The notes: a model not told the origin generated them from the sequence alone. A stretch of 64,000 nt of DNA from Pyricularia pennisetigena (GCF_004337985.1 NC_043742.1:1164176-1228175), one strand, 5' to 3'; positions 23,953 to 36,521 are shown, numbered from the stretch's first letter. Made by a program: numbers and translations.

Positions 23953-24378
23953 TTAAATCGCCACGTTTCCCATCATATTCCAACAAATGGTTATCGCTCC
24001 ATAAACCCCAATCTGGCGCTTTAAAATGTCGAATCGCACAGAAAACGTTGCGTTTCGGCGATACGTAGACCGAGGCTCTCGGTTACGACGTTTTGTCGCC
24101 GCTAAGGTGATAATATGTGACGGTCGTTGGTTTTTCAAATTATATACCCGCCAACAGCAATGTTTGGAATTCGTCATATATGCAACGCAATAAATCCAAG
24201 TTTTAATTACGTCGCAACTCCTTTTCAGCATTTGCGCCGCGCCTCGTTGCAGCTGTTTGGATCGTTTTAGCAGGGTCGATGCGGTATCGATTCCTTTACC
24301 AAACTCCGAAGATTTATTTCGTATCCAAATCATATTACCAACGTCCCCCGCCCTATATTTCATCTCGACCGATTCCAA
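23953..24378 (-). CDS. Hypothetical protein, 141 residues
   Basis: Uninterrupted frame from ATG 24378 to TAA 23953 in a short island of more balanced base composition. The protein is basic with many Arg and Lys, has six Cys, and shows no signal peptide or membrane segment. I recognise no family. Composition unlike its surroundings argues for some coding constraint, but a chance frame in a less-eroded patch remains possible. Confidence 0.35.
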   Translation of the reverse strand: MESVEMKYRAGDVGNMIWIRNKSSEFGKGIDTASTLLKRSKQLQRGAAQMLKRSCDVIKTWIYCVAYMTNSKHCCWRVYNLKNQRPSHIITLAATKRRNREPRSTYRRNATFSVRFDILKRQIGVYGAITICWNMMGNVAI

Positions 24379-25190
24379 TCGCTTGGAACACCCTATTTAA
24401 TTTTGGAAATTACCAAAAAGCGTGCTAACTCGTGTTTAACCAGCAATTATAAAGGCACGATCCGAAGCTTTGGATTAAATGACCAACATTTCCTACCTGC
24501 CTATTCCGGTAAATTGCGGCGCGGGCGAGAAATTTATCCGCCTGTATATGTGACGAGGGAGATTTACCAAAAACATCCTTAGTTTCAGGCCGCTGAATCT
24601 CTGCCGAAGTTTTACCGCTAATTAATCAGCGAGCATTTTTGCAAAACTGTTTGGCGGGGGGCCCTGATCGATAGGTAAGCTGCAAGAAAAAAAAAGAAAA
24701 AAAAGTATTTAATAGTAATAAATAATAAAACCCGCACGCACGCAATGGTAATAACCCGGCAAATGGCTATTTTTACCCAATAGCATACCCCGAAATGGAT
24801 GTCGAAATCCATTACTCTAGTATGCAAACGTGCCTTTTGCTTCATCTTTCTGGGTCGCTGAAAAAATGCTGTAAAAGTTATTGCAGGATAGGTTTTCGAA
24901 TTCGGGTGGAAGGTTTAAACGCTGGACTTATACCGTAATATACAGTTTTATTAATTGCTTTTTTATAACAGGGAATTGGGCATTGGGTTTTTTTGGAAAA
25001 TTAATCGACCAGAACAGCAGGGGGGCAGTTGCGAGCAATATCGTGCCACAAATGCTGCGTTAGTAATATAAATACCAGCCCTTTTTTCCCGCCCCTGCTT
25101 TAATTTTCTATTTGTTTTACCTTTTACAATTTCGTTCCCAACGGTTAGTATAAATATTTAAAAAAAACCTATAAAATATATAACAGTTCG
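24379..25190. other. Intergenic, balanced composition, no gene called
   Basis: Short frames at 24618-24845 (minus) and 24881-25063 (plus) have no recognisable features. An A/T homopolymer-rich spot lies at 24684-24710. Confidence 0.35.
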
Positions 25191-25199
25191 CCTTCCCCC

Positions 25200-26020
25200 A
25201 TTTTACGCGTTTTGCGCAAAGGAAAATGGCGAACAGGCTCGTCAATTACGGGCCGAAAAAAACACTGGGCAAATCGAGCGAATGCGACAATAATTCCAAA
25301 AATAATTAAACGATCGAACAACATTTTTCTACCATTATTTGGAATATAACCGACGCAGTAATTAATAATTTACCATTTTTATATTTCAACTATACCGGGA
25401 TTTAAAAATCAAACTCGTAAAAGCAAAACGGCAATTATTTATTGTAAAACAAAAGGCGGAAATTTGCATTTAACTCGAACGCGTCCTGCAGGATTTAAAC
25501 CTGCGGCCTATTATTAACCTAATTACGGACGATACCGATTTTAAATGTTTTATTTATTTAACCTTTTTTCGGGATACCGATTATTTCGTTATCGTATACG
25601 GATATGTAAATTTGTGTATTTTGGGGTAGGTTAAACCACCCGTAAAATATTGTATAAAACCCGTTAATAATTCGTTTTATAGTTTATTTATCCCGAATAC
25701 CGTTTACGCTATCGGAGCGAAATCCTTACGGTAATATGCCTGTTAAAATGTAAAAACCACCCGGAAATGGATAGTATAATAAATATTAGAGTTTTTCGCA
25801 ATACCGATTGCGGAATTTGTTTGGAGCAAAAAACCCAAATGCTGGTAATAAAATGCGGTACGTGTTAAATTATTTTTTCGTATTTAACCCCGGTTAACAG
25901 CAAAAAAGATATATAATATGTTCCGCGTATGCAAAAAAGTGGTTTTTCAATAAATTAAAATGCCCGTTTTACCGCCAGCCTTACGAATGCCTGATTAAAT
26001 TACGTAAAAAGCGTTTAATG
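25200..26020 (+). pseudogene. RING-finger protein pseudogene
   Basis: RING domains act mostly as ubiquitin-ligase modules. The plus strand reads EQARQLRAEKNTGQIERMRQ from about 25230, a helical linker (YRDLKIKLVKAKRQLFIVKQ near 25395), then DCGICLEQKTQMLVIKCGTC at 25806-25867, whose C--C and C--C spacing fits the first half of a RING. In another frame YNMCSAYAKKWFFNKLKCPF (25913-25972) continues as YRQPYECLIKL, the C-terminal CP-(C) half with the last Cys apparently changed to Tyr. Stops plus frame changes make it non-functional. The call rests on Cys spacing and the ICLE and CPFYR signatures. Confidence 0.5.
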
Positions 26021-26029
26021 GGTAAACTG

Positions 26030-27120
26030 ACTTTGGAACGGCGGTAAAAGATGGAATTTCGGCCGATTTGCTATTGCGGTTATTTACAAACTTATTGTGG
26101 CGGGCCTAACGTATATATTGGGCGGATATTACGGTTGGCATTTCCTTTATTTTCAAAGGCCAGCCGGTTGTACGTATGGTCGTCGTAATTTAAAAAAAAG
26201 TTTTACAGTGTTTTATTCTTAAATAGCAAACAGTAAAATCTAAAATTGGGTTAATACCAAAAAAAATCTCGAATAGTATGGAAACAGGCGAACAAAGATT
26301 AAATTAAAGAAAAGCAGTGGAGTAAAATTATTAAAACTGCGGTCCTATTATTTAATACCAATACAGGCTAAAAGCCTAATTTTCCGTTATAATATATAAA
26401 AATGCGTATCGAAGTTGAAAAACTAGTAACCCATAATCATTTTTCCGTTTTTTCAAATCAAGTTTGCCAGGTTCTCTTCAGCAAAATGGCTTACAACGCG
26501 CACACAAAATCCTTAACACCAAAAAACGATAAAAATTCAGACTCTGCTTTTCCAAAAAAAAGGCTTTTAAAGTATAATTTCGACGAGTAACCGTAGGTGC
26601 CGTTTTCGATTTTTAAACTACCGTTTGCCGGATTTGGGGCGGCAAAATTATTTGCAAAAAAATAATCCAAAACAACCTGCAAATCCCGGCCCCAGTTATA
26701 AAAAGTACCGAAAATTAAAACCGCGGTAATAGGTTCCGATTATTAGTCGTAAAGCCTTAATAGGCTATTAATATCGTGCATATTAATTATTATTTTAAAT
26801 AAAGGGCTAACGTTTGGGGATTTTTTAAGTAAATCGGACGATAGGAGGACCTTTTTAAAACCAAATTCCTGGGCCTTTTCCCTAATTAAAGTTTTACAGC
26901 CCAATGTTAATACCCACTAATCGTGGTATTAAAGGACGAATATTTTAAAATCCGCAACCGTTTCGAACAAAACGCATTAAAATGCCAAACGGTCGAACCT
27001 AATGGGGGTATTATTGTAAAATAATATGGTAAAACTCGATTCGCCGGTTATAATCGCCATCGGTGGAAACCAGGCAGGAACGGGTGAATATCCGTAAAAG
27101 GATTGCGAAAAAATGTCCCA
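26030..27120. other. Eroded stretch, no gene identified
   Basis: A 62-codon plus-strand frame at 26402-26590 and overlapping minus-strand text are not recognisable. Many TAA/TAG. Nothing repeated elsewhere in the window was noticed. Confidence 0.35.
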
Positions 27121-27450
27121 TTATACAAATGGTGAAAATACGCCGCCTAATCCATTTATAAAGGAAGTAAAAGTAACCGGGCGTAGCCACAATACCTTTT
27201 CGCCCATATCGGCTTTAAGGCTTCCCATTAGATAAAATCCCGGTATGGTGTTTGCTGAGACACCTGAACAGCTTACCAGGGCTATTTCTTGCGTATCGTT
27301 AAGCATGGATTCCAGAGGCACAAGGCCGGGATAAATGTTTAATTTGTTCGCCGAATCCCGATATATTTCCGCGATTTGCTTAATGGAATTACCGCATAAA
27401 TATTGTTCACCTAAACATTGAAAAATGGTATTCGAATTAGCGGCCGCCAC
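27121..27450 (-). CDS. Hypothetical protein fragment, 109 residues
   Basis: Open minus-strand frame (27450 to 27121) with near-normal composition and varied amino acid usage, e.g. LVPLESMLNDTQEIALVSCS and KVLWLRPVTFTSFINGLGG. It reads like real protein but has no motif I can place, and neither a signal peptide nor a membrane helix. It could be one exon of a larger gene eroded downstream. Confidence 0.35.
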   Translation of the reverse strand: MAAANSNTIFQCLGEQYLCGNSIKQIAEIYRDSANKLNIYPGLVPLESMLNDTQEIALVSCSGVSANTIPGFYLMGSLKADMGEKVLWLRPVTFTSFINGLGGVFSPFV

Positions 27451-28992
27451 AGTTGCGCCTTTTATATTTTCGTAAATTTACCAAACACTGCATTTGGGCC
27501 TGGGTTGTAGTTTATTTGGAAAAATCCCGATTCCATTATGGACCTTGGAAATCGCGCTTTTTTTGGGTTATTTTTTTCTTCCAACTGGTTTGCAAGCTTT
27601 TGTTTTTTTATCATTGTTTCCGTTGCATATATGCTGCGCAACCTTTAAATAAATATAAAAAAATATATATAAAACTGTTAATTACTGATTATACCTTGCG
27701 CGACTTTTTGCATCCTGGTATATTTAGGCCGGAATAGGATTTTCCTGGACTTATTAAAACGTTAAACTGTAATTAAAAAATATAAAACCTTTTATAATTA
27801 AGGCCGTACCTGCTTAAAGGGCTCCAATTACGTATTTTATAATTCGACGCAGGTAAGTTTCGTTATTCGGTCCAATTTAAGGAAAATAACGTGGGGATAA
27901 CAACGTACCGTTTACGAAATCGTTACCATTTTTTCGGGCGTGCCGGATCCATTTTAAAAAGCACCGCCTGGGGCGGTTATATTAAACAAATTTCCTGCGT
28001 TTGGGGAAATTTTCGAAAAGCCTAAACTCCTGTAAACCTTATCGTCGGGGACGCCAAAACAGTCGACCTTCCTTTATAAACCAGTTTAACAGTCCGTTGG
28101 CGGGTTTCGTTTATTGGAAAAAGTCGGTATAATTTATTAACCTGTTATTATTTTTAACGAAAATACCTTAAAAAAAGCGAAGGGTATAGTAGGGCAGATT
28201 TTACAGCATCCTTAATCTGCAGGAGGCTTTACCATATCCCTTTAAATTGGGCGCAATGGGCAGAGGTGGACATTATAACGAATACCGAATCAGTGTATTA
28301 TACATTATCACGGCTAAGATATAGCAACGTCCTTTTAAAACGGGAGGGTAAGCTGGTCCACATATATGACGACTTTATTCACATTAGCGTAAATTTTGGC
28401 CTGTTTATCGTGTTTAAAAGGTGGAAGGAAATACAAACACCCTGTTCGGTGTGGTGGCCAAGGAAATAATTGTTACTCCCACGCAAAACGTAATTAGATC
28501 CTGTGTCATAAAGGGGTAATAAGCAGCGAAAAGCTATATTAATACTTTAGACCAGCAGGTTATAAATGCTGCGGCGTGTGGATGCCGTATGCTCCCAAGG
28601 CGTTCGTTATCCAGCTCAACAGGATCGGGATACTACGTCTTATGGAATAGTTATGCATAAAAACCCACCCGTATCGCGTTGCCCCACTGCGGCAACAACA
28701 AATCTGTCTATCAGGGTGATAAACAAATATTTATCAGGTCTGATAGGAAATATTATTTTTAACCTGGATTTCGGAGTGTTACTTAATAACATAAAGTTGA
28801 CCCAAACGCCGAAATCATTTATTATTTATATTAAAAAGTCCTCTGCCCTCCTTTCCGAAAATATGCTTTCTTTTTTCCTCCCTACCTTTTAAAATTTGCT
28901 CACTTTATTTTTCTCGTACGGCCGCAAGGTTTAAAAAACCCCTTACCACGAACAGCCGCTGCGTTTTTTTTATATTCGATCGTTAAATATCA
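27451..28992. other. Eroded coding-like stretch, unidentified
   Basis: On the plus strand 27850-28469 reads as protein in patches, ending LNWAQWAEVDIITNTESVYY and a stop at 28467. A second open frame occupies 28566-28892. Neither matches a known family, and boundaries and splicing cannot be set. Confidence 0.3.
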
Positions 28993-29960
28993 TGCTTCGA
29001 TCTTTTAAAAACACGCCTTTTGGTTTGGTATTTTTTAATATAAATGCTGAATCAATTACCGACGATTTTGGAAATTTTACCATAAATTTTTCAAACTTTT
29101 ACGATAGCTTGCCTTCGTTTTTTATACAAAACTATTAGTCACGGTTTTCATCTATTAATCCGACTACCCACCTCCCCGGCGATTCCTTATCCGTTCCCTT
29201 TACCGATTCCAGTTTGGTTAGTTTGGATTCGGATCCGTGTTTTTGGGGATTTTAATTTACCTTAATAAACTGGGACGAAATATGCGCTATTAACACTGAG
29301 TGGTGGCCTTGTGATTTTGGAACACTGGGAAGCCCACTGGCGCCCTGTTCGCCGAATGCTGCAGGTGAAATACCATCCACTTTTTTGTTTTTAAATTACC
29401 GACCAAATATAACGCCTCCCAATTTACCGTCGAAAAACCAATTAGCACAATTATCTGGTGTTCGAAAAATACCCGTAAAAATCGAACGTCTCCGCGGCGA
29501 TAATTTTATCTACCTTTAAAAAACTCGTTTTTCGAAAGACCTTTATGTCGAAAGCGATTAAAGACGCAATATTGAACGACCTATCGATAAAAAGCGGCGG
29601 AACCCACGGGGTAACCGCCAATGTAAAATCAATTTTCGCATAATATACATTTTATTTAATAAAGCCGGTAAATATGGGAAAATTCGGTACGTTTAGAATC
29701 GTTACGCACGTTCCTGGAAAACGGACGGCTTTTATAAATAAAAAAAGGTTTATTGGAAATATCTTTTAACTTTTTGGGAATATTTTACCTTTTATATTCG
29801 AATAAACGGTAAAGGAATTCCGGTTCCCTTAAACCGAAATACCGTATTAGGGAAGTTTTTGGGCTGTAACGCCATTAATAATAAACAGTTCGAAATTTTT
29901 AAAGGCGATATAATAACTATGGTTAGCGCGGGCGGAATGGGTCAAAATTTTATTCGAAAT
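28993..29960 (+). pseudogene. Unidentified RIP-worn gene
   Basis: From ATG 28993 the plus strand reads FKNTPFGLVFFNINAESITD and EICAINTEWWPCDFG to about 29520 with only two stops, then moves to a second frame with KAIKDAILNDLSIKSGGTHG and NMGKFGTFRIVTHVPGKRTA. Stops are TAG/TAA of RIP type. The pattern suggests one decayed gene. No motif is recognised. Confidence 0.4.
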
Positions 29961-30662
29961 TAAAATTGCTATTTAAATGGAATAATACGCGAATGGCTCA
30001 TAATATTAATTTAATCGGTAATATTTATTATTTATAAATAGGCGATAATGGAAACGCAAATGCTTTAATTAGCAGCAATAACGCATATAATTTCCGGATA
30101 AAATTACGAAATTAAATTATAACTAATTTACGAAAAGGACAAATACCCACCGATTAATTTGCATAAATTATATATATAAGTCGCGGAATTTCGTATGTAC
30201 TATGGTAATACCTATTACCTCCCTAGTTTTCAATTCTTACTTAAAAAATTGACCGTTTGAAGTTACCAATTGAAAAAAGGTATTTGCTCGATTTTATCAA
30301 TTTACAAAATTCTATACACGTTTAGAAAAGGGCCAAAACCTTTTTAATGGAAGATGTAAACGGCGAACAAATTTGCAATCGTAGGATGGCGTTTTAATAT
30401 TTTATATTATATTTTTACTTCGTCGCATTCCAGAACACCTTGAAGCGGTTTTACCGAAATCCATGGGTAAATGTTTTTTATAATTATTATTTTTCGAATA
30501 CCCGAAAAGGGGGAAAAACCAGAAAGCCAATGCAAGCATTATATTATCGATACATTAATTTGTTAAAAACACAATTAACGGCCGTAATAATCCTGGATAC
30601 TATTTAGTTCGTCGCCGTTAATATTAGGTAATATCGATAATATTAATTTAAACGGTTAACTA
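29961..30662. other. AT-rich spacer, no gene
   Basis: No readable protein patches beyond about 20 codons, no repeats recognised. Confidence 0.35.
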
Positions 30663-32550
30663 TTAAACGATTTTATTCCGTAAAACGCGGTATATAATTG
30701 TAAATAAACCGGTCGAAAGGCGTTTAGCCCATACCAAAAATCCTTGGCTATATATTTCGGGCTGAAAGTCCAGTTCTTTAAAAGAAATGCTATTATTTCC
30801 GGTAAATACCATATATTTTTTCACAATAACACCTATTTTTTCGTCCACGCAAATTACATTTTTATCAACGTCGTCACCGGTAAAGCTTTTGGTCGAGGAT
30901 TTACGACAAATGGCAATCCGCCTTTTTCGTTGGTTAATTTTAACGTTAAAAATATCCGTAACGTTTAAAACGCCATATATTATACCAATACGCTTTCCCA
31001 GGCTAATAAGGTCCCCTGTTTAAATATATTATAATGCGTAATTAAATAGGATATAAATATAAATTTCCAAAATTTAAAAATATTTAATTGATTAATCGCC
31101 AAAATTTCCATTCGGTTATAATTATTTACCCGGTTTTTGTTTTAATTTAATAATTTTTGCATCCGGTCGGCGATATAAACCAAATAAATTTTAATTCCAT
31201 TAGCGGTAATAGGTTTTTATATTGGATTCGAAAGTTTACCTTTTAAGCGGACCTGCCAAAAAAGTGCGATTTTTTTTGTTTTTGTTTCGCAAAAACAATA
31301 ATTTCGCAACAGTTGCGATATATATAATAACTGGCCAACGATTCCAATACCAGTAGCAAAAAGGAGCATTATATTATACAAATCGAATTCGAGCTCCTTC
31401 CCGTATAGCCTTTCTATTAAAGCTGTCAAATGTCTATTTGTTCCCCGGTTTTCTGGATTATATTCGATAAACAGCTTTGTAAAACCGGTGTATTTTTTAA
31501 TAATAAAAACGGCGTAATCGAACTCGCTTTCCCGATACCACCAAATTACGTAAAAGGGATGCAATTGTAAAAACGATATACGATTAACCCCAAAAATACA
31601 AAAATATATATATTAACCAGTTCGATAGGTCCATCCCCTAAATAGTCGAACGTGTAAATAAACCGTATCGCAAACGGGAATTCCTTCGCCCGATAATATC
31701 GTATAGTTAATTAATTTAATGGTTGCATAACCCAAAAGTCGTTTACGCTTTATATTTCGATATCCAAGGTGCAAAAACCGAGCATTATTAACAATTATTT
31801 GTAAGCAAATAGCTCCAAACAAATATATAATGGGCGGCGCTAAATAAGCACCAGGTTTGTGTAAATATAAAATCGTTAATAACGCTATATTAAATATAAC
31901 GTAAAAACTATTAAAAATTTTATAGGTTCGTGGAAATATAATTCCAAATAGTGGAACTGATATTAAAATCGACACAACTTATTAAAAATGTTAATAAATT
32001 TTGGTTTTATTCGTGGATAATTTACTAGGAATCCGGCGATTTTTTCCCGTTTATTAAGTTTAAACTTTTTATAAAAAAGGAGGTTACCGCATGTAATACG
32101 CCCTCCATAATAACAGCGGTTCCAAACCATTAATGCAATCGAATATTGAAACCGAGTTTCGCATTAAAATTGCTTGTAATAACGCTTATTTGCGCTCCTA
32201 AAAATAACGGGACGATATTAATTACGGTTATTATTCCGGTTCGTTCAACCAATTTCCGTTTATTATCGACTCCAATCGTAATTGCGGCAATATTGGTAAT
32301 AAAAACGGAAAGGAAAAAAAAACATTTATATTTAATAATGTAATAAGAATGCCCAGAAGCTGTTTATATATCGGAATAAATTAAATATTTAAAAAATATA
32401 CGTTTTCCAAACCGAAAAACAGCTCGGGATAAGCGTAAAAACATGCATATAACAACGCAAAGAGTTATAGCACCAAAAGCTTTTATCGCGTACCAAGTAA
32501 AAACGTCTATACTAACGGCGAAAAAAGTATCTAAATCCCCTAAATGAAAA
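30663..32550 (-). pseudogene. Ferric reductase-like transmembrane protein pseudogene
   Basis: Ferric reductases of this family use cytosolic NADPH and FAD plus two membrane haems to reduce iron at the cell surface. The minus strand reads DVFTWYAIKAFGAITL (about 32530), then IGVDNKRKLVERTGIITVIN, VPLFLGAQISVI, the first haem pair RLH-WFG and EGVLHAV (32090-32140), then FNSFYVIFNIALLTILYLH, YLAPPIIYLFGA and LSGEGIPVCDTVYLHVRLF. These are followed by the FAD loop HPFYVIWWYRE (31530-31561), LIERLYGKELEF, the NAD-binding LLFATGIGIVGQ (31330-31365) and C-terminal NNSISFKELDFQPE (30760-30800). From 31975 to 31217 one frame has a single internal TAA. Where the second haem helix normally has its first His, a Tyr is present, a C-to-T-type change. 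Other stops and shifts confirm decay. The N-terminus abuts a minisatellite. Confidence 0.78.
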
Positions 32551-32585
32551 ACAAAGCGGACAGCACTATTATTAATATAACATTA

Positions 32586-32793
32586 TATCCCAGAATATAT
32601 CGTTATCCCAACACACTATATCCCAATACACTATGTCCCAAAACATATCCTTATTCCAGCACACTATATCCCAGCACACTATATCCCAGTACACTATGTC
32701 CCAAAACATGTCGTTATCCCAGCATATTATGTCCCAAAACATATCCTTATCCCAGCACATTATATCCCAGCATATTATAATGTCCCAACATAT
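32586..32793. repeat. Minisatellite, 15-bp unit
   Basis: About 13 imperfect copies of a 15-bp unit close to ATATCCCAGCACACT, with variants such as TATGTCCCAAAACAT. Because 15 is a multiple of three it yields long repetitive frames on both strands (Tyr-Pro-Ser-Thr-Leu on plus; Asp-Ile-Val-Cys-Trp on minus), which are artefacts. It lies at the 5' end of the ferric reductase relic. Confidence 0.88.
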
Positions 32794-34932
32794 GGTGATG
32801 TGACGTAAAAATGTTATATTGACCAGGTTTTATGTTATTAATCGCCAAAAACAATTCGCAGAGCTTCAGCTGTAGAGGTTCGTAGCAACTCGCTTAGTTG
32901 TAGACCTTAATTGACAGCTATTAGCGAGATACTTAAAAATCGCCCCCGGGAATTTCCTGTTATTCCCTAAACACGTTACGATAGCAGCGATGTTCAAAAC
33001 AGCCGGAAATGTGAAAATTAAATTCGGCTGTAACACGAACCCAATTAGATTATCCATGCAAAAAGTAGTAGGTATGGCTCCGGATATAGGGGCTTAATTG
33101 TTGGTTCTCCTAAGTCATGCCGGTAAAAAGTGGATACGGGGCAGGTGTGATTAATTGTAAGCCAGAATGTTAGTTTTATTTGTGTGGGCCCTCAGCCAGG
33201 CAGGGAATTGCGGATATACGGCTTGATAGAACTGGAGATAGCGGACAAAGTAACCCCGGTCTGCGGGATTCTGTAAAACCTGGTGGGCTTTTTGACGGCT
33301 AATCGCAAATGCCTAATATATTTGGCGACAAGGTTTATTTTAACTTTATAAAATTGCTAACTTGCACATAATAAAGGGTAAGGGTAAATCTGGATGTGGC
33401 CTAAATTTTGCTGGTTTCCGCACTATTACCAACAATTTTTGGAACGTGGGTCGGTCGCAGGGAAGGCTTCCATTTATAACGCCATTCCGAAAATGACGTA
33501 TTAATTCTCTAAATGCTACGGTATGCAGTCGTCGCCAATATCCTGTTTCGGACCCATGGTTACAGTTGCAAAAAGAAACAGATTTGGCTCTCTGCTATTC
33601 TAAACACCGAACTTTTCTTAATCTATATATTAATAAATTAATTTTAAAATGCGTGTTTGGTATTATTTAACAAGCCAACAAACTTTTGGTACATTGCAAT
33701 CAGGAGATTCGGGATGATGCAGCGTATGTAAGCCTTACTTTTTTATTAATGTAGGCGCATGGTTTAGTACTGTAACTTTCGCGTAGTCCAGATGCGCATA
33801 AGATCAGTTAATCCAACAACGTATAGGTGGCGAAAGGATTAACGTCAATTGTTCTTCGTCGAATGATAAATTAGGGCACACTACATGTTGCATGTTACGG
33901 AAAATCAAATATTGTGATTTTTTAAAGTAAAACGTTGAAATTCAACTAACTCGGAGCAAGATTTATTGAAATACCTTCTTATTCGATTTCATTCTTATTG
34001 GCTGGATCGATTAGAGAACGAAGTTTGCTCAAAAAAGTTAACCCAAAGCTTTTAAGATCGATAAAATTCATAACAACCCCGACACGACAATAAAAACGCT
34101 TGTTTTAGGTACTTCGAAAAAACAATGGCCACGTCAAGTCTTAGAAGAGGCCGCACTTACAGGATATTCGTATTGTGCTTTAAACAGGACTTAAGTTTGA
34201 CATTTTTGGGTTGTAAATATAACCTTTATCCCAAAAGTGGTCCTACCCGAAAATACATTTGCGAGGTCCTGTTCTTGGCCACCAATTCAACTGCCTGCCA
34301 ATGCAAATTAACAAGACCATAAATCTATGCTTATGCATCTCCCAAAAAATTATTTTTCGAATGTAACCAAAACGGTGGTCTGCTTTTCAACCTTTTATCA
34401 AATTATTTTCGTTATTGCGGCCGAATACCCGCGTCTGGCTTCCAAATCAAATATTAACAAAGTTTAGCTAAAATATGGTAAAATCCTATATCCCTATTAT
34501 TAAATTAGTGCTAATAAAAATAAAGGCAAACGTTATTTAAAATTTGACGTTTAAATTCCGTGCTGCAATTTTATTAATACACGAAAACTATTAAAACCAA
34601 ATTTCAAATATCGAACGAAACCCCGAACAGATTTTTAGTCGTTTGTCGAACGAAGCTTTTTGGGCGAATTTTAAAGGGTTATATAACCGGAATTTTATAT
34701 AAATGGTAAAGTTAAAAAAAAAGCTTAAAAAGATGGAAATAGCGTTTAAACAGTCGGAAATCGCGTTTGCTAATGCTTTGGAAATATTGGACAAGCAAAG
34801 TAAAATAGTAAAAATATACGAAATTAAAAACCGTTTTATGCGCCTTCCAATTGAAGCAAGTGCTTGGAAGTATTGCAAAAACTGCGCAAAGGGGTGGCTG
34901 GAGGTTCGCAAATAATTATCGGAAATACGAAG
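32794..34932. other. Less-eroded intergenic region, no gene called
   Basis: Composition is closer to normal from 32850 to 34350 than in the repeats, yet only short frames exist (32866-33057 minus, 34125-34322 plus), none recognisable. At 34703-34915 a 70-codon plus-strand frame (KLKKKLKKMEIAFKQSEIAF) is strongly coiled-coil-like and abuts the truncated end of pogo1d. It may be the tail of another decayed gene. Confidence 0.35.
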
Positions 34933-36519
34933 ATGCAACAAGTTTTGAACATTTTATACGGTAGACGACCCTCCTTCGCGGATGCGTGTTTTTTTGGCCC
35001 TGCGCCGTTCATTTAATGCTTCGTTGGCCTTCCGAAGGTTACGGTTCTCCGCAAGGAGAAAAGTGTTTTAATACGTAATCTGCTCCATACCTTTCGCCAA
35101 CTGTTTTACAATTTCAAAAATAGGCGTTGGTAAATTGTTTTAATAACGAAAAATCCGATTTTTAACAAGCGTTAATTGATAAACCGCTTTTATCGGGTTG
35201 TGCGGCGTTTGAAAAACCCAGGTATCGGTATTAGGAAAAACAGGTTTTTCGGGTGAAAGTATCCGTAATTTAATATCCAGTTTAAATATAACCGTTTCCG
35301 GGTTATAAAAAATAATCCCGGTTTTTTGAAAACCCCCAACCATATTTTCTTTTATTATAAATTTTTTATATACCGTTGCAAATATTGAAAAAAATTCGAT
35401 TTTGCTAATATTAGTAATATAAGCCCGGATAAAATCGTTAATTTTTTGACCGTACGCCCGTTTTAATATATTAAATATTCCAATATTAAATGGTTAAATT
35501 AAATAAAATAAATAAACAGGTAAATAAAGCGGAATAATATTGTAATTTTTGCAATAACTTTTAAATTCGGGAGATTGGTAATTATTATGCCTATCGAGCA
35601 TTAGCATCCTATATACGCCTTTTGTCCGCGATTTTATATAATTGTTAAAATGCTAAACCTAATCCAGGTTTATTTTATTATTTGTCCATTTATTGGGGGT
35701 AGTTTTTATACGCCAAAATGCGGGGAAACCGCCCTTTATATACCAATTCGCAAAATGGTGGACGTTTTTAACGATAAAAAATAGGGGTATATTATAGCCG
35801 TTATTATTAATGCAGTAAATTGCAATAACCTATTCCCGATTGCCAGGCTATATTTTTTTGCTTTTTCCGCGTTTTTCGGACCCGGATATAATTATTCCAC
35901 CGCAAATTTAACCTATTATAAAACCGGTTTCGTTAAAATTGTAAATATCGCAATCGTGGATACCGTATTTGGTTTTTATATTGGCCATTAATCGAAACCA
36001 CGCGTTTAACGCGTTAAACTTTTCGTATAAAACCCGTTGGAAGTCGTAAACGCGAAAAAAACGCGTTTTTAGCTTTATACGTCGGTGGACGAAGCGATTC
36101 GCCCAGCGAATCCCGACCGGTCGCGCGTTCCGCGTAACGAGGATATAATCGGCTATTGCGGCCACGTTAACGATTTAAGGCGGAAACTTTCGGGAATCCA
36201 GGTCCAAAATATATTAAATAATTACATTTTTTTCGTTTTTTGTTAATTTTTAAACACCAGGCCGACGATTAGCCAAAAGGGCCACTCCGTTTATTCTGTC
36301 GCGGAATATTAATTCCGGTATACCGAAAACTTTTGCAGCAGTTCGACGATTAATTATTCGGGCCGATTAAATAGCTTTAATAATGAGGAATATTTAAGAT
36401 TTTTTTATATTAGTTAATATTTTATTGTGGTGGAAGAAACGCGTGGTTAAATTAATTTTGCAATTTGGTTCGATAAGTGCGCGGGGTATTGTCCTGCGCG
36501 GGGTATTGTACATCCACGT
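34933..36519 (-). mobile_element. pogo1d: pogo1 copy, minus strand, 3'-truncated
   Basis: The 5' terminal repeat is intact at 36474-36519, with TA following at 36520-36521 and the doubled TACCCCGCGCA motif. Transposase relic on the minus strand: RIKLKTRFFRVYDFQRVLYE and YNFNETGFIIG (35908-36050), where the first catalytic Asp has become Asn; later PNTDTWVFQTPHNPIKAVYQ (35170-35230) and RNLRKANEALNERRRAKKTR (34985-35050). Similarity to the full-length copies stops near 34933, so about 270 bp and the right terminal repeat are missing. Confidence 0.85.
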
Positions 36520-36521
36520 TA

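Noticed and set aside
32544..32780. Tyr/Pro-rich plus frame and Trp/Cys/Asp-rich minus frame; also considered a CRISPR-like array
   Set aside because: Both frames are the 15-bp minisatellite read in frame. There are no spacers between units, and the genome is eukaryotic.
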